In this document: positions 31,374-41,083 of the stretch, in pieces
Layout of the letters: each line of letters opens with the position of its first letter
How positions within the stretch are numbered: position 1 is the stretch's first letter
NCBI RefSeq assembly: GCF_003049705.1
Contig: NZ_PIRF01000003.1
Coordinates: forward strand, 1-64,000
DNA length: 64,000 nucleotides
Direction: 5' to 3'
Origin: Campylobacter concisus
GTDB lineage: Bacteria > Campylobacterota > Campylobacteria > Campylobacterales > Campylobacteraceae
The notes under the pieces: generated by a model
The model's database searches: none
What the model saw: only the letters and a program-made list of their open reading frames with translations
Told to the model about the DNA's origin: nothing
Position numbers and translations under genes: made by a program

Positions 31374-33962
31374 CTACATACCAGCGTTTTCATCTACCCA
31401 TTTTAGGTATTCGATGATATTTTTGATCTCTTCATCACTCATGTGCTGATTTGGCATTCTAAGGTTAAAGTAATCAATCATTGATTTAATATAGTCATCA
31501 TTATAGAACTTAGCAGGATCTTTGATAAATTCTGCCACCCATTTTTCACCATTTTCATGTCTTAGTAAAACACCTGTTAGGTCTGGGCCTGAGCTTACTT
31601 GACCGATAACGTGGCAACCATTACATCCGCCTTTTAGATAAGCCTCTTCACCTTTTGCAGCAGCTGGACTCATCGGAGTTGCGATCTCTTTAGCTAGGTT
31701 ATTTTTAGCTCTTAAGCCAACGTCAGCTGTTTTAACCATGTATTGCCATACTTGGTACTCCCAAAGGATAGCGCCGTTTACGTCGCCTTTTTTGTAAGCT
31801 TCGTCAGCTTTAGCTTTTACCTCTTTGATGTGGCCGTATTGATCAAGTGCGTCATCAACTAAAGCTTTTACTTTTGGATATTTCTCATAATGTTTCTCTT
31901 TTAGGTACTTAACAACCTCTTGGATAACATCGTCAGTTGCCTTATTAGTTGCGATTACTTTGTCGTATTCGGCTTTTAAAGCTTCTGGGCTTAGAGTTTT
32001 TAGCTTGTTATTTTTTGCAGATTCATATTTTTTATTTGGATCTTTAACAAGTAAATAACCCATCATCTCTAGGTGAAGTGCTGAGCAAAACTCGGTGCAG
32101 TAGTATGGGAAGACACCTTCCATATCAGCTACGAAATTTACTGAAGCGGTTTTGCCAGGCTCTAGTGAAGCGTGAATATTGTAAAGGTCGATGCCAAAGC
32201 CGTGAGTCTCATCTTGAGCGCGTTCTAGGTTTGTTAGGTGGATAGTTACATTATCACCTTTATTTACCTCAATATGCTCTGGGTTGATATGGCTTCTGAT
32301 CATTGTCGCATAGACAGTTACATTTTTGCCATTTCTCTCAACTCTTTCTTGACCAGCTAGAGTTGCATATGGGCTAGCCTCGCCTGTTCTTGAGTTTGTA
32401 CCCATGTTGTAAGTAAGCGCTGGGCTTAGTTTGCTAGCAGCTATTGAAACAACATCGTGTGGCTCGCCAAGTGGTATTGGCATATCATAGATTAGATCCA
32501 TTTTTGCACCAGTGATGTCTATTAGCTGGTGATTTTGTGGATGAAGTGGGCCAACTGGGCTAAAGCGATCGATTGAAAGTTTATCAAGCGCGATTGCATA
32601 TTTGCCAACTGGTTTTGCTGATTTGCCTTCCATTGTATCAAGGTGGCCGATATTGTAGTGAACATTTATCTTATCAAGCACTTTTAAATTTTTATAGTCC
32701 CATTTTACGATTTGACTATCAACGTAAAGTGAAGTATAAAGTACGCCATCTTGTGAGTCAAATGATGTGTGCAGTGGTCCAAGGCCAAGTTCTACTTGTC
32801 CGTGCATTGATTTTTCTCTATCTAAGATAGGAATTCCGTATGGGTCAGTGCCAGCATACTCTTTTTTATCAATTAGCTCTTTGATCTTTCTAAAGTCATA
32901 AACTGAAGCGTGAGTATCAAGCTTTCCGCCAATAATGATGTATCTACCATCTGGAGTTACGTCACAACCATGTGGGCTCTTTGACTCTGGGATCAAAAAT
33001 AATGCACCTGCTTTTACAGCAGCGTCTATTGTAACTACCTTGTGACCATTTATAACTTTGTAGTTTTTCTTGTCTTGAACAAGTTTTTCTAAAATTTTCC
33101 AGTTATAAACGTGTAAGAAGTCAGTGTCATTTCTACTTGCACCTGCTTCAAATGGAGGAAGGCCTTTTTCGATACCGCCAGTATACATCTCAGTATTTAT
33201 TGAGTTTGTAAAGCCCCAGCCGTAGCTCTCGCCTTTACCAGCATCACTTAAATCTTGCCAGTATGGTGGAAGCTCAAGAGAAAATGACTCTTTCTCATCG
33301 ATCTTGCCTTTTGGATAGTCAAATTTCCAAAAAGTTACAGCGCCTCTATAGACTGCTTCATAGTCGTCTATTGAGTGGTAGTTGTTATCAAGTGGGGCTG
33401 CATATTGGCTAGCTTCGATAACATACTCGCTATTTGGAGTGATGAAGCTACCGCCGTGCTCACTCTTCATGATAGGGTTTACAACGATTTGAGTTGTCTC
33501 AAAGTCATGCAAATTTATAACTGCGATTCTTGGATTAGCTTTATCGTTGATAAATAAATAATCACCAACATACTCACCATTTTTCTCAGTGAAATTTGGG
33601 TGGTGTGTATCGCCCCATGTTATCTCTTTGCCCCTGATGTTGCCTTGTTTCAAAACAGCTTTTGACTCATTGTCATAGCCATATCCTTGCCAAGGCTCTG
33701 GTGTGAAAACACCGATGTATTTATAAATTCTCATCGACGGAACGCCATAAACTAGCACTTGACCGCTTTGCCCGCCAGATGAAAAGACGATGAAATCATC
33801 TTTTTTACCGCTAGGCTGATAAGTTTTAGCAGCTGCAAGGACATCTTTTTCGCTTAGCCCACGCTCTTTCATGACTTTTTCAAGGTCACTACTAGCAGCA
33901 CAAGCAGTCGTTAAAGATAGCCCAAGCAACGCAGCACTTGCGACACAAAATAACTTTTGCAT
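31374..33962 (-). CDS. nosZ: NosZ, clade II nitrous oxide reductase with fused cytochrome c
   Basis: An 862-residue periplasmic enzyme reducing N2O to N2. A Sec signal peptide without twin arginines marks it as clade II. The seven-bladed propeller carries the CuZ histidines (TWGDTHHPNF, SEHGGSF, SPHGCDV, PLHTSFD, NIGHLDTM, LHPQNHQ, GEPHDVV). The cupredoxin domain has the CuA ligands C622, C626, H630 and M633 (CTEFCSALHLEMMG). The C-terminal extension is a cytochrome c with CNGCH at 780-784 and methionines at 836/841. All metal ligands are present, so the enzyme should be active. The fused haem is typical of Wolinella-type NosZ. Confidence 0.97.
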   Translation of the reverse strand: MQKLFCVASAALLGLSLTTACAASSDLEKVMKERGLSEKDVLAAAKTYQPSGKKDDFIVFSSGGQSGQVLVYGVPSMRIYKYIGVFTPEPWQGYGYDNESKAVLKQGNIRGKEITWGDTHHPNFTEKNGEYVGDYLFINDKANPRIAVINLHDFETTQIVVNPIMKSEHGGSFITPNSEYVIEASQYAAPLDNNYHSIDDYEAVYRGAVTFWKFDYPKGKIDEKESFSLELPPYWQDLSDAGKGESYGWGFTNSINTEMYTGGIEKGLPPFEAGASRNDTDFLHVYNWKILEKLVQDKKNYKVINGHKVVTIDAAVKAGALFLIPESKSPHGCDVTPDGRYIIIGGKLDTHASVYDFRKIKELIDKKEYAGTDPYGIPILDREKSMHGQVELGLGPLHTSFDSQDGVLYTSLYVDSQIVKWDYKNLKVLDKINVHYNIGHLDTMEGKSAKPVGKYAIALDKLSIDRFSPVGPLHPQNHQLIDITGAKMDLIYDMPIPLGEPHDVVSIAASKLSPALTYNMGTNSRTGEASPYATLAGQERVERNGKNVTVYATMIRSHINPEHIEVNKGDNVTIHLTNLERAQDETHGFGIDLYNIHASLEPGKTASVNFVADMEGVFPYYCTEFCSALHLEMMGYLLVKDPNKKYESAKNNKLKTLSPEALKAEYDKVIATNKATDDVIQEVVKYLKEKHYEKYPKVKALVDDALDQYGHIKEVKAKADEAYKKGDVNGAILWEYQVWQYMVKTADVGLRAKNNLAKEIATPMSPAAAKGEEAYLKGGCNGCHVIGQVSSGPDLTGVLLRHENGEKWVAEFIKDPAKFYNDDYIKSMIDYFNLRMPNQHMSDEEIKNIIEYLKWVDENAGM

Positions 33963-33974
33963 TTACTCTCCTTT

Positions 33975-34829
33975 TTAAAATGAATTTATCTCTAAACTCT
34001 TTATCTCATTGTCTAAATTTACGCCATTTAAGACGCCTTTATCTATAAAAATTCTTTTTATCTCATTGCTAAAAAGAATCTTTTGTCCTTTTAGTTTAAG
34101 ATCTTTGTCAAATTTATAAACTACTCCATCCCCATCACCTATAAAAATTTCATCCTCCATACACGCAAGAGCTGAAATTTTAGATTTTAAAACTTGCTTT
34201 TTAATTCCACTTTTAAAATCTAAAATTTCTCCATCTCTAAAGCCAAGTAAAATATCATTCCCCTTAAATTTACAGGCGCTAAGCGGAGCAAAGCCGACAC
34301 GCTTTTTCTCTTTTAAATTAAGCTCTTTATCAAGCAAAAATGCTTTGCCGTTAAAGCTTGTAAAAAATAGTTCATCATCAATTGGCAAAAGGCTTGAAAT
34401 TTTATAAACATCTTTATAATTTTTAGTTAAAAGTTTATTTAGATTTTTATCAAAAACGCCTATGCTGACTTCATTTGCCATATCGCAAGCTACGTAAATT
34501 TTATTTTTAATTGCCACAATTTGTGAAATTTTACAGCCAACATTTGGCATAGCAAATAAGAAATTTTTCTCATTTGTTACCTCAATAATCTCATTATTTA
34601 AATTTGCGATATAAAAGGATTCTCCATCATTTCCGCACTCTTGATTTTTATAAATCGTCTCTTTTAGATCCAAATTTTTAATCTGTCCATCTTTTATAAA
34701 GACGATGCTTTGGTTGCTTTCATTAATAAAGCAGCCTAATTGCTGGGCAAAAGCTGTTATCAAAAACAAACTTATACAAAGCAGAAATCTCATAATCCAA
34801 GGCACTTTCATCATAAATTTAATAAGCAA
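33975..34829 (-). CDS. Periplasmic beta-propeller protein, NapL-like
   Basis: About 284 residues from the first ATG; a start at 34793 (MRFLLCISLFLITAFA) gives a cleaner signal peptide of about 18 residues. The rest is a run of short beta repeats ending in aspartate/lysine turns (DDELFFTSFNGKAFLLDKELNL, EDEIFIGDGDGVVYKFDKDLKL), the pattern of a WD40/PQQ-like propeller. It resembles NapL of epsilonproteobacterial nitrate reductase operons. It lies 12 bases upstream of nosZ and heads the operon, so a role in N2O reduction is likely but unproven. Confidence 0.65.
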   Translation of the reverse strand: MLIKFMMKVPWIMRFLLCISLFLITAFAQQLGCFINESNQSIVFIKDGQIKNLDLKETIYKNQECGNDGESFYIANLNNEIIEVTNEKNFLFAMPNVGCKISQIVAIKNKIYVACDMANEVSIGVFDKNLNKLLTKNYKDVYKISSLLPIDDELFFTSFNGKAFLLDKELNLKEKKRVGFAPLSACKFKGNDILLGFRDGEILDFKSGIKKQVLKSKISALACMEDEIFIGDGDGVVYKFDKDLKLKGQKILFSNEIKRIFIDKGVLNGVNLDNEIKSLEINSF

Positions 34830-35214
34830 AAAAACTATACATACTTAACTCTTAAAAGCAAATTAGCGATTAATTTATTTTTTTAAGCTTTTAAAGAAAA
34901 ATATCAATAAATTTTTTTAAATTTTATTATTTACATTATATAGACATTATGATTTAATCAATACTAATATAGTTTTAATAAAATTTATTATTTATTGAAT
35001 CGCTTATTTTTAGTACTAATTTGCACAAAAATTTAAATTTGAATTATTTCTTAAGAAAATTATTTAAATTAAATAATTATATTAAGGAATGAGAATTCTC
35101 TTTAGTATTTAAGTAAAAAGCTAGATTTTATGTATTTGTTATATTTTTAGCTTAAACCTATTGGTAATTTAAATTTGTTTAAATAGGCTATAATCCGCCA
35201 AAAAAGGAGAGATA
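34830..35214. other. Divergent intergenic region between nos and moaC
   Basis: A 385-base very AT-rich gap must hold the nos promoter and the moaC promoter. Two palindromes stand out: TTTCTTAAGAAA (35047-35058) and GAGAATTCTC (35091-35100). Neither matches the TTAAC-N4-GTTAA site used by CRP-type NO regulators, so the regulator of nos is not evident. No gene is seen. Confidence 0.55.
35189..35194 (+). promoter_or_regulatory. Extended -10 promoter, GCTATAAT type
   Basis: GGCTATAATCCGCC lies 21 bases before the moaC ATG. The message would have a very short leader with AAGGAGA as its ribosome site. Confidence 0.7.
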
Positions 35215-35688
35215 ATGCTAACGCATTTAGATGAGAAAGATCGTCCAAAAATGGTTGATGTGAGCCCAAAAGATCCAACAAAAAGAGTAGCAACTGCTAG
35301 CGGGATCATCAAGATGAGCAAAGAGGCCTTTAGAACGATCAAAGAAAATACTGGTAAAAAAGGTCCAGTTATCCAAACGGCTGTCGTTGCTGCGATAATG
35401 GGAGCAAAAAAGACAAGCGAACTAATCCCGATGTGCCATCCACTAGCTATTTTAGGTGTGGATTGTGATATCGAGGAGCTGCCTGAAATTTGTGCTTTTA
35501 AGCTCTATGTGAGCGTAAAAATAGAGGGTAAAACAGGCGTTGAGATGGAAGCATTAACTGGCGTTAGCGTGGGGCTTTTGACCATTTATGATATGGTAAA
35601 AGCTATAGATAAAAGCATGGAAATAAGTAATATCGTGTTAGAGAGTAAAACAGGAGGAAAAAGTGGCGAGTATATGCGATCTAAATAA
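35215..35688 (+). CDS. moaC: MoaC, cyclic pyranopterin monophosphate synthase
   Basis: A 157-residue cytosolic enzyme of molybdenum-cofactor synthesis that converts the MoaA product to cyclic pyranopterin monophosphate. The [18 protein letters not shown] start, [17 protein letters not shown] near residue 74 and [22 protein letters not shown] (catalytic residues in the latter two) are classic. Length is normal. It supplies Moco for periplasmic molybdoenzymes. It heads a three-gene operon, overlapping the next gene by 26 bases. Confidence 0.96.
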   Translation: MLTHLDEKDRPKMVDVSPKDPTKRVATASGIIKMSKEAFRTIKENTGKKGPVIQTAVVAAIMGAKKTSELIPMCHPLAILGVDCDIEELPEICAFKLYVSVKIEGKTGVEMEALTGVSVGLLTIYDMVKAIDKSMEISNIVLESKTGGKSGEYMRSK

Positions 35689-35929
35689 CAAAAAAGCAAA
35701 AATTGATTACCCAACGCATTGGGAATACAAAATAATATTTGATGCAGATGTCAATGTAGAAGAAAAGGTAAAAGAGATAGTAAAAGATAGAGAATTTAAG
35801 CTAGTCTTTTCAAAATTTAGCAAAGATAAAAAGTATGCAAGCTATGACTTAGCCGTACTAGTTTTGAGCGAAGAAGAGAGGCTAGAGATATTTTCTGCAC
35901 TAAAACACGAAGCAAAATACGTTTTATAA
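35663..35929 (+). CDS. DUF493 (YbeD-like) protein
   Basis: An 88-residue protein of the DUF493/YbeD family, small alpha/beta proteins with an ACT-like fold whose role is unknown. The [20 protein letters not shown] start is characteristic. It starts with GTG, justified by an ideal AGGAGG five bases upstream inside moaC, which implies coupled translation. Confidence 0.82.
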   Translation: MASICDLNNKKAKIDYPTHWEYKIIFDADVNVEEKVKEIVKDREFKLVFSKFSKDKKYASYDLAVLVLSEEERLEIFSALKHEAKYVL

Positions 35930-35939
35930 GGTAAAAGAT

Positions 35940-37178
35940 ATGAATAATTTAGAACAAAATTTACATGATTATAAAAGCAGTGATGGCTTGTTAATAAGCA
36001 TAAAAGCTCTTTGCAATAACTTCTTTCAAGATGCTGCAAACAAAGATATAAATGCTTTGCCAGAAATTTTAAAGGCTAAAATGAACGAACTTTATGACAA
36101 AATGAACAAAGAAGATCTCATAAATGCAAAAAATCTAAAAAGTGCCATGGAAGGGATAAATCAAGCCATTGTCGGTGCTGAAGAAAAGGCACTTTACGAG
36201 CTACTTGATAAAAAAGATGAGCTAAATCGTGCAATAGAAGCAAAACGTGAAGAGATAAAAAATAGGCTCAAAATTTCATTTGAAGCAGCTGAAGAGGTCG
36301 TAAAAGATAGAAATTTTAGTGAAAAAGAGGAAATTTTAGAGCTTTTAAATAATGCGATCATTAGAGAAACAAGACTTCTTGGTATCTTAAAAGAGAGCGC
36401 TCAAATCGCATTTTTAACAACTCTTGAAGGTGCAAAAGATGTCGAAGAAACAGCTGGTGCGATAGCTAAAAATATGACCTATGTTGCGATAATTGGAGGA
36501 GAGTTTAGCAAAGAGCGGATACTTGAAATTTCAAAAAACATCATCATAGCAGCGGCAAATTTAGCAGATGAGGGTCATATCTTTGCAAAAGAGCTGATAA
36601 GTGGAGCGATAAGTGGCACAAGAGATGGTATTTTAAGGGCTATAGAAAAACTTAAAGATGAGGCTAAATTTGCTCCAGATGAGCTTAGGCTAAACTCACA
36701 ACTACTAAACTTAAAAAATATTGATGAAGAATTTATAACCTTGCTTAGGGAACTTGAAAAGGAATTTGAAGGTGTAGCAAGAAATGAGATCGAAAATGTG
36801 ATAAATAGCGAGCTAGATACAAACCTAGCTAAATTTAAACGCATTAGCGATCAAGCAAGAGAGCAGATTATTTCAAGGATAGAAGAGTTAAAGTCAAATG
36901 GCATGGCAAAGCTTATGAGCGAGGCAAATAATAAATTTGAAGCCCTAAAACAAGAGCTAAATGACAAGAGTAAAAAGCTAAAGCTAAATTTTGATACAAA
37001 CGATAAAATCGAAGAGATCAAACAAGAGATCGCTAATCTTGAGAAAAAAGCCAATGAAAAATTTGAAGACATCAAACAAATTGACATCAAATCAGAAGCT
37101 AAGAAATTTGGAGATAGGGCTTATCAAGCTGCAAAAGATCTGCTAAATGTTATTAAAAAAGATAAAAAAGAGGATTAA
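35940..37178 (+). CDS. Long helical coiled-coil protein, 412 aa
   Basis: An almost entirely helical, charged protein with no signal peptide. Residues about 95-240 contain alanine/glycine-rich helical segments (FAKELISGAISGTRDGILRA, ETAGAIAKNMTYVAIIGG) as in DUF6781-like proteins, and residues about 250-400 are a long Lys/Glu/Leu coiled coil. It resembles conserved Campylobacter proteins without a known role. It is last in the moaC operon (11-base gap) and ends at a strong terminator. Confidence 0.75.
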   Translation: MNNLEQNLHDYKSSDGLLISIKALCNNFFQDAANKDINALPEILKAKMNELYDKMNKEDLINAKNLKSAMEGINQAIVGAEEKALYELLDKKDELNRAIEAKREEIKNRLKISFEAAEEVVKDRNFSEKEEILELLNNAIIRETRLLGILKESAQIAFLTTLEGAKDVEETAGAIAKNMTYVAIIGGEFSKERILEISKNIIIAAANLADEGHIFAKELISGAISGTRDGILRAIEKLKDEAKFAPDELRLNSQLLNLKNIDEEFITLLRELEKEFEGVARNEIENVINSELDTNLAKFKRISDQAREQIISRIEELKSNGMAKLMSEANNKFEALKQELNDKSKKLKLNFDTNDKIEEIKQEIANLEKKANEKFEDIKQIDIKSEAKKFGDRAYQAAKDLLNVIKKDKKED

Positions 37179-37233
37179 ATTACCAAGCTTATCTTGAAAT
37201 TTTTCCTGAAAGATACTCGAGTTATATATTCTT

Positions 37234-37263
37234 GCCAAGTGTGAAAATTTTTCCACACTTGGC
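37234..37263. terminator. Bidirectional terminator
   Basis: Ten-base stem GCCAAGTGTG/CACACTTGGC with an AAAAATTTTT-like core, followed by CTTTACTTTTT, in the gap between convergent genes. Confidence 0.8.
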
Positions 37264-37286
37264 CTTTACTTTTTAAAGCTTTAAAA

Positions 37287-38081
37287 TCATAAAAATAGAT
37301 AAAGCAAAAATGCTCCTAAAATCAAGCGGTAGATGACAAAAGGAAGCATTCTAATCCTTGAGATGATCCCCATAAATAGCTTAACGCAGAGATAAGCACT
37401 AACTGCACTTATGATGACTCCAAGGGCGATATCGCTCCAAGGAAGCGCATTTGGGTCTTTTATGAGCTTGATGCTCTCAAGTCCACCGGCTAGGATGATG
37501 ACTGGGATCGACATCAAAAATGAGAAATTCGCACTTCCCTTGTGGCTAAAACCTAAAAATAAGGCTGCCGTCATCGTTACACCTGATCTTGAGACGCCAG
37601 GGATGAGCGCCACAGCTTGAGCAAGGCCAATAATAAGTGCAAATTTTATGGTCATTTCATATTCGCTTTTGTTTGATGAGCGAAGATCAGCAAAGTAAAG
37701 TGCTATGCCAAAGACGATCGTAGTAATAGCGATCACAACGCCACTTCTTGCGTATTCTTCGATAATATTGTTAAATAAAAGTCCAAAGATCCCAACTGGA
37801 ATGGTAGCAAATCCCACGCACCAGACAAGCAAGCTATCGCCTACCATCTTTCGTTGTGCGATCGAGGCAAAAAAGTCACGAAGTAGCTTAAAAATCGTAT
37901 CTTTAAAATAAAAAAGTATCGCACTTAGCGTACCAACGTGCACTGCCACGTCAAAGGCAAGACCTTGATCTGGCCAGCCAAGTAGCTTTGGCACCAAGAT
38001 AAGATGAGCCGAGCTAGATATCGGCAAAAATTCGCTTATGCCTTGCACCAAGGCCAAAACAATAACGTGAGAAATTTCCAT
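37287..38081 (-). CDS. uppP: UppP, undecaprenyl-diphosphatase
   Basis: A 264-residue inner-membrane phosphatase recycling undecaprenyl pyrophosphate for peptidoglycan and glycan export. The catalytic motifs are at the start, QGISEFLPISSSAHLIL (E17, E21 region) and the PGVSRSGVTMTAALFLG segment near residue 160. About eight helices; length normal. Members are also named BacA for bacitracin resistance, unrelated to the SbmA/BacA transporter at 6.4 kb. Confidence 0.95.
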   Translation of the reverse strand: MEISHVIVLALVQGISEFLPISSSAHLILVPKLLGWPDQGLAFDVAVHVGTLSAILFYFKDTIFKLLRDFFASIAQRKMVGDSLLVWCVGFATIPVGIFGLLFNNIIEEYARSGVVIAITTIVFGIALYFADLRSSNKSEYEMTIKFALIIGLAQAVALIPGVSRSGVTMTAALFLGFSHKGSANFSFLMSIPVIILAGGLESIKLIKDPNALPWSDIALGVIISAVSAYLCVKLFMGIISRIRMLPFVIYRLILGAFLLYLFL

Positions 38082-38110
38082 AAAATACCTTTTTTGATTT
38101 TAGATTGCAG

Positions 38111-38130
38111 TTGGGGATTTTACTCCCCAA
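38111..38130 (-). terminator. Hairpin after tkt
   Basis: TTGGGGA (38111-38117) pairs with TCCCCAA (38124-38130) around TTTTAC, nine bases beyond the tkt stop codon. The T tract is poor. Confidence 0.5.
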
Positions 38131-38138
38131 GATTAAAT

Positions 38139-40049
38139 TTATATAAGTTCGCTAGCAAAATTTGCAAGCTTTTGCGGAGTAAATCCAAAGTGATCAAATA
38201 GCTCGTTAGCCTTGCCACTAGCGCCAAAGCTGTTCATGCCATAAACTGCGTCGGCAAATTTATACCACTCAAAGCCAGTTGCAGCTTCAACTGCGATGAT
38301 GGTTGTATTTTTATCTAAAATTTTAGCCACATACTCAGCTGGCTGCTCACAAAGTAGGTCAAAACAAGGCGCTGATACGATATTTGCGCCGATGCCTTGC
38401 TCAGCTAGAAGTGCGGCTGCTTTTACACAGAGTGAGACCTCGCTACCGCTTGCTATAAATGTTATCTTTGCTTCTTTTGACGAGCTTAGCAGATATGCGC
38501 CGTTGCTAACCTCACCAAATTCGCCTTTTGCAAGTGGGTCAAGTCCTTGACGGCTAAGTACAAATGCGCTTGGAGCGTTTAAATTTAGAGCCGCTTGCCA
38601 GCTAGCTGCGTTTTCGTTACCATCAGCTGGACGGAAAGTGTAGAAATTTGGCATCGCTCTAAATGTGCTAAGCTGCTCGATAGGTTGGTGTGTCGGACCA
38701 TCTTCGCCAACGCCGATACTATCGTGCGTGAAGACAAAAAAGTGTTTGATGCCCATGAGCGCTGCTATCCTTGCACTTGGCTTTAAATAGTCGCTGAAAA
38801 TAAAAAATGTTGCTGAAAATGGCAAGAAAAGGCCGTATCTAGCGATACCGTTGTTGATAGCTGCCATGGCATGCTCTCTGATGCCGTAGTGGATATTTTT
38901 ACCATTTGGAAAATCTCCCATGCCCTTTAGCTCGGTCTTATTTGATGGAGCAAGATCTGCGCTGCCACCGATAAAGCCAGGAAGTTTTTTTGCTATCTCA
39001 TTTAAAATGACATGGTTTGTATCTCTTGTGGCTAGCTTTTTGTCGCTAAAGTCTGGAAATTCGATCTTGCTAAAGTCTGGATTAAGAAGTGAGTTTAGTA
39101 AATTTTTACCTTCAATGCTTAGCGCCTCAACCTTTTTATTCCACATAGCCTCTTCAAGATCGCCCTTTTCTACCGCGCCTCTAAACCTTAAAAGCACGTC
39201 CTCATCAATGGCAAATTTCTTCTCAGGATCAAAACCAGCTGCAGCCTTTGCCTTTTTGATGATCTCTTCGCCAAGTGGGGCGCCGTGGCTATGGTGGCTG
39301 CCCTCAAGCTCCATTGCACCACGTGCTATGCGTGTGTTTGCAATGATGAGATATGGCGACTCTTTCTCGTTTGCTTGCTCAAGTGCAAATTCGATCTGAT
39401 CGTAGTCGTGTCCATCGATACGAGCGACCTCCCAGCCCTGTGCCTCAAACCTCGCTTTTACATCCTCACTAAATGCGATCGCTGTGTCGCCCTCGATCGT
39501 AATGTTGTTTGAGTCGTAGATGAGCACAAGGTTGTCCAGTCTTAAATTTCCGGCTACCGAACATGCCTCATAGCTTATACCCTCTTCTAGGTCGCCGTCG
39601 CCGCAAAGGCAGTAAATTTTATGATCGATTATTTTATTATCTGGCTCGTTTAGCACGTTTGCAGCGTATTTTTCTGCCATGGCTAGGCCGACTGCATTTG
39701 CTACGCCTTGACCAAGCGGGCCAGTAGCAACCTCAACGCCTGGAGTGTGAATTTCTGGGTGACCTGGAGTATTTGAGCCAAGTTGGCGAAAATTTTTAAG
39801 CTCATCAAGGCTTAGATCGTAGCCACTTAAGTGCAAAAAGCTGTAAACCAGACTTGATGCGTGACCACCGCTAAAAACGAGCCTATCTCTATTTAGCCAT
39901 TTTGGATTTTTTGGATTGTGTTTTAAAAAGTTGCTTAAAACCACCATGATATCAGCTAGGCCCATAGGTGCGCCTGGGTGTCCGCTGTTAGCGTTTTGCA
40001 CCATGTCAGCGCACAAAAATCTTATAGTATCGGCTTGTTTTTTTAGCAT
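38139..40049 (-). CDS. tkt: Transketolase
   Basis: A 636-residue thiamine-diphosphate enzyme of the non-oxidative pentose phosphate pathway. The N-terminal domain has SGHPGAPMGLADIM and the ThDP motif GDGDLEEGISYEA…N (about residues 150-185); the middle domain has the glutamate of GIREHAMAAI (about 390) and THDSIGVGEDGPTHQP (about 445). Length is as expected. It transfers two-carbon ketol units and supplies ribose and erythrose phosphate where the oxidative branch is absent. It lies downstream of ispA with a terminator between. Confidence 0.96.
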   Translation of the reverse strand: MLKKQADTIRFLCADMVQNANSGHPGAPMGLADIMVVLSNFLKHNPKNPKWLNRDRLVFSGGHASSLVYSFLHLSGYDLSLDELKNFRQLGSNTPGHPEIHTPGVEVATGPLGQGVANAVGLAMAEKYAANVLNEPDNKIIDHKIYCLCGDGDLEEGISYEACSVAGNLRLDNLVLIYDSNNITIEGDTAIAFSEDVKARFEAQGWEVARIDGHDYDQIEFALEQANEKESPYLIIANTRIARGAMELEGSHHSHGAPLGEEIIKKAKAAAGFDPEKKFAIDEDVLLRFRGAVEKGDLEEAMWNKKVEALSIEGKNLLNSLLNPDFSKIEFPDFSDKKLATRDTNHVILNEIAKKLPGFIGGSADLAPSNKTELKGMGDFPNGKNIHYGIREHAMAAINNGIARYGLFLPFSATFFIFSDYLKPSARIAALMGIKHFFVFTHDSIGVGEDGPTHQPIEQLSTFRAMPNFYTFRPADGNENAASWQAALNLNAPSAFVLSRQGLDPLAKGEFGEVSNGAYLLSSSKEAKITFIASGSEVSLCVKAAALLAEQGIGANIVSAPCFDLLCEQPAEYVAKILDKNTTIIAVEAATGFEWYKFADAVYGMNSFGASGKANELFDHFGFTPQKLANFASELI

Positions 40050-40162
40050 ATGATCTCCTTTTATTACGTCAGATTATACAAAAAAGTGATTAAAACTTGC
40101 CTTGCATTTTTGTCCAAAATGTCTAAATAGTGATATAAATTTTTTAAATTTTTAGTAGTAAA

Positions 40163-40184
40163 AAAGCTAGAAATTTCTAGCTTT
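40163..40184 (-). terminator. Palindromic terminator after ispA
   Basis: AAAGCTAG AAATTT CTAGCTTT is a perfect 22-base palindrome beginning at the ispA stop codon; it can end ispA transcription before tkt. Confidence 0.6.
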
Positions 40185-41083
40185 TATCTAAGGTGTTTAT
40201 CCGTAAGCTCTAAAATCATCTTTGCAATGTTTGCATCTATCTGTTTTAGTGTCTCTTCTATCTCGCAAATTAGCTCATCTTTTTTCTTTTTTGCGCCAGA
40301 TAGACCAAGTAAATTTGTAAATGAGTTTTTAGCTAAGTCGTTATGCACAGGCTTTCCAGCGGCCGCCTCGTCACTTGTAAGATCGATGATGTCATCTTGT
40401 ATCTGAAAAGCAAGGCCGAGCTTTAGGCCGATATCATAAATTTTCTCACACTCTATTTCGTCTAAATTTACTATCACAGCGCCCATTTTTAGGCTAGCAG
40501 CGATGAGCTTTGCGGTTTTGTGGATGTGTAAAAAGACTAGCTCATCAAGGCTTAGCATCTTGCCAGATAGGCCAAATTTAGCCTTTGCCCTTTTGATATC
40601 CTCTTTGTCTGTATTTTCAAAAAAACAATCCAGCGCCTGACCTAGCACCATGCCGCTAACGCCAGCATTTTGGCTTAAAATTTCCACGCATTTTATACGC
40701 GTTTCAGCGCTTAGCTCGGCACGTGAAATTTCATAAAAAGCATGAGTATTTAGCGCATCTCCTGCAAGTATAGCAGTCGTTTCGTCGTATGTGACGTGAA
40801 GTGTTGGCGTGCCGCGTCTTAGGCTTGCATTATCCATTGAAGGCAGATCATCGTGGATGAGCGAGTATGTATGCATCATCTCAAGCCCCAAAGCCACTCT
40901 CATAGCCTTTTGCGTGAGGCTTTTATCGACATTTTCTACCACGCCAAGAAGCAAAAGCGCCCTAAAGTGCTTGCCTCCAGCCTTTAGCATCACCCCAAGC
41001 GCCTCCTCGTAGTAGGGGTGAAAGCTAGGCGCCTTTGGCAAATTTGCATTTAGAAATTTTACGAAGTCCTCAAGTAGGCTCAT
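40184..41083 (-). CDS. ispA: Geranyl/farnesyl diphosphate synthase
   Basis: A 299-residue all-helical prenyl synthase joining isopentenyl diphosphate to allylic diphosphates. Both aspartate-rich motifs are present: the first DDLPSMD (about residue 78, followed by RRGTPTLH) and the second QDDIID (about 218). The residues before the first motif (MMHTYSLIH) fit a short-chain, farnesyl-length product. It feeds the undecaprenyl and quinone pathways. The ATG overlaps the preceding gene's stop (ATGA). Confidence 0.94.
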   Translation of the reverse strand: MSLLEDFVKFLNANLPKAPSFHPYYEEALGVMLKAGGKHFRALLLLGVVENVDKSLTQKAMRVALGLEMMHTYSLIHDDLPSMDNASLRRGTPTLHVTYDETTAILAGDALNTHAFYEISRAELSAETRIKCVEILSQNAGVSGMVLGQALDCFFENTDKEDIKRAKAKFGLSGKMLSLDELVFLHIHKTAKLIAASLKMGAVIVNLDEIECEKIYDIGLKLGLAFQIQDDIIDLTSDEAAAGKPVHNDLAKNSFTNLLGLSGAKKKKDELICEIEETLKQIDANIAKMILELTDKHLR

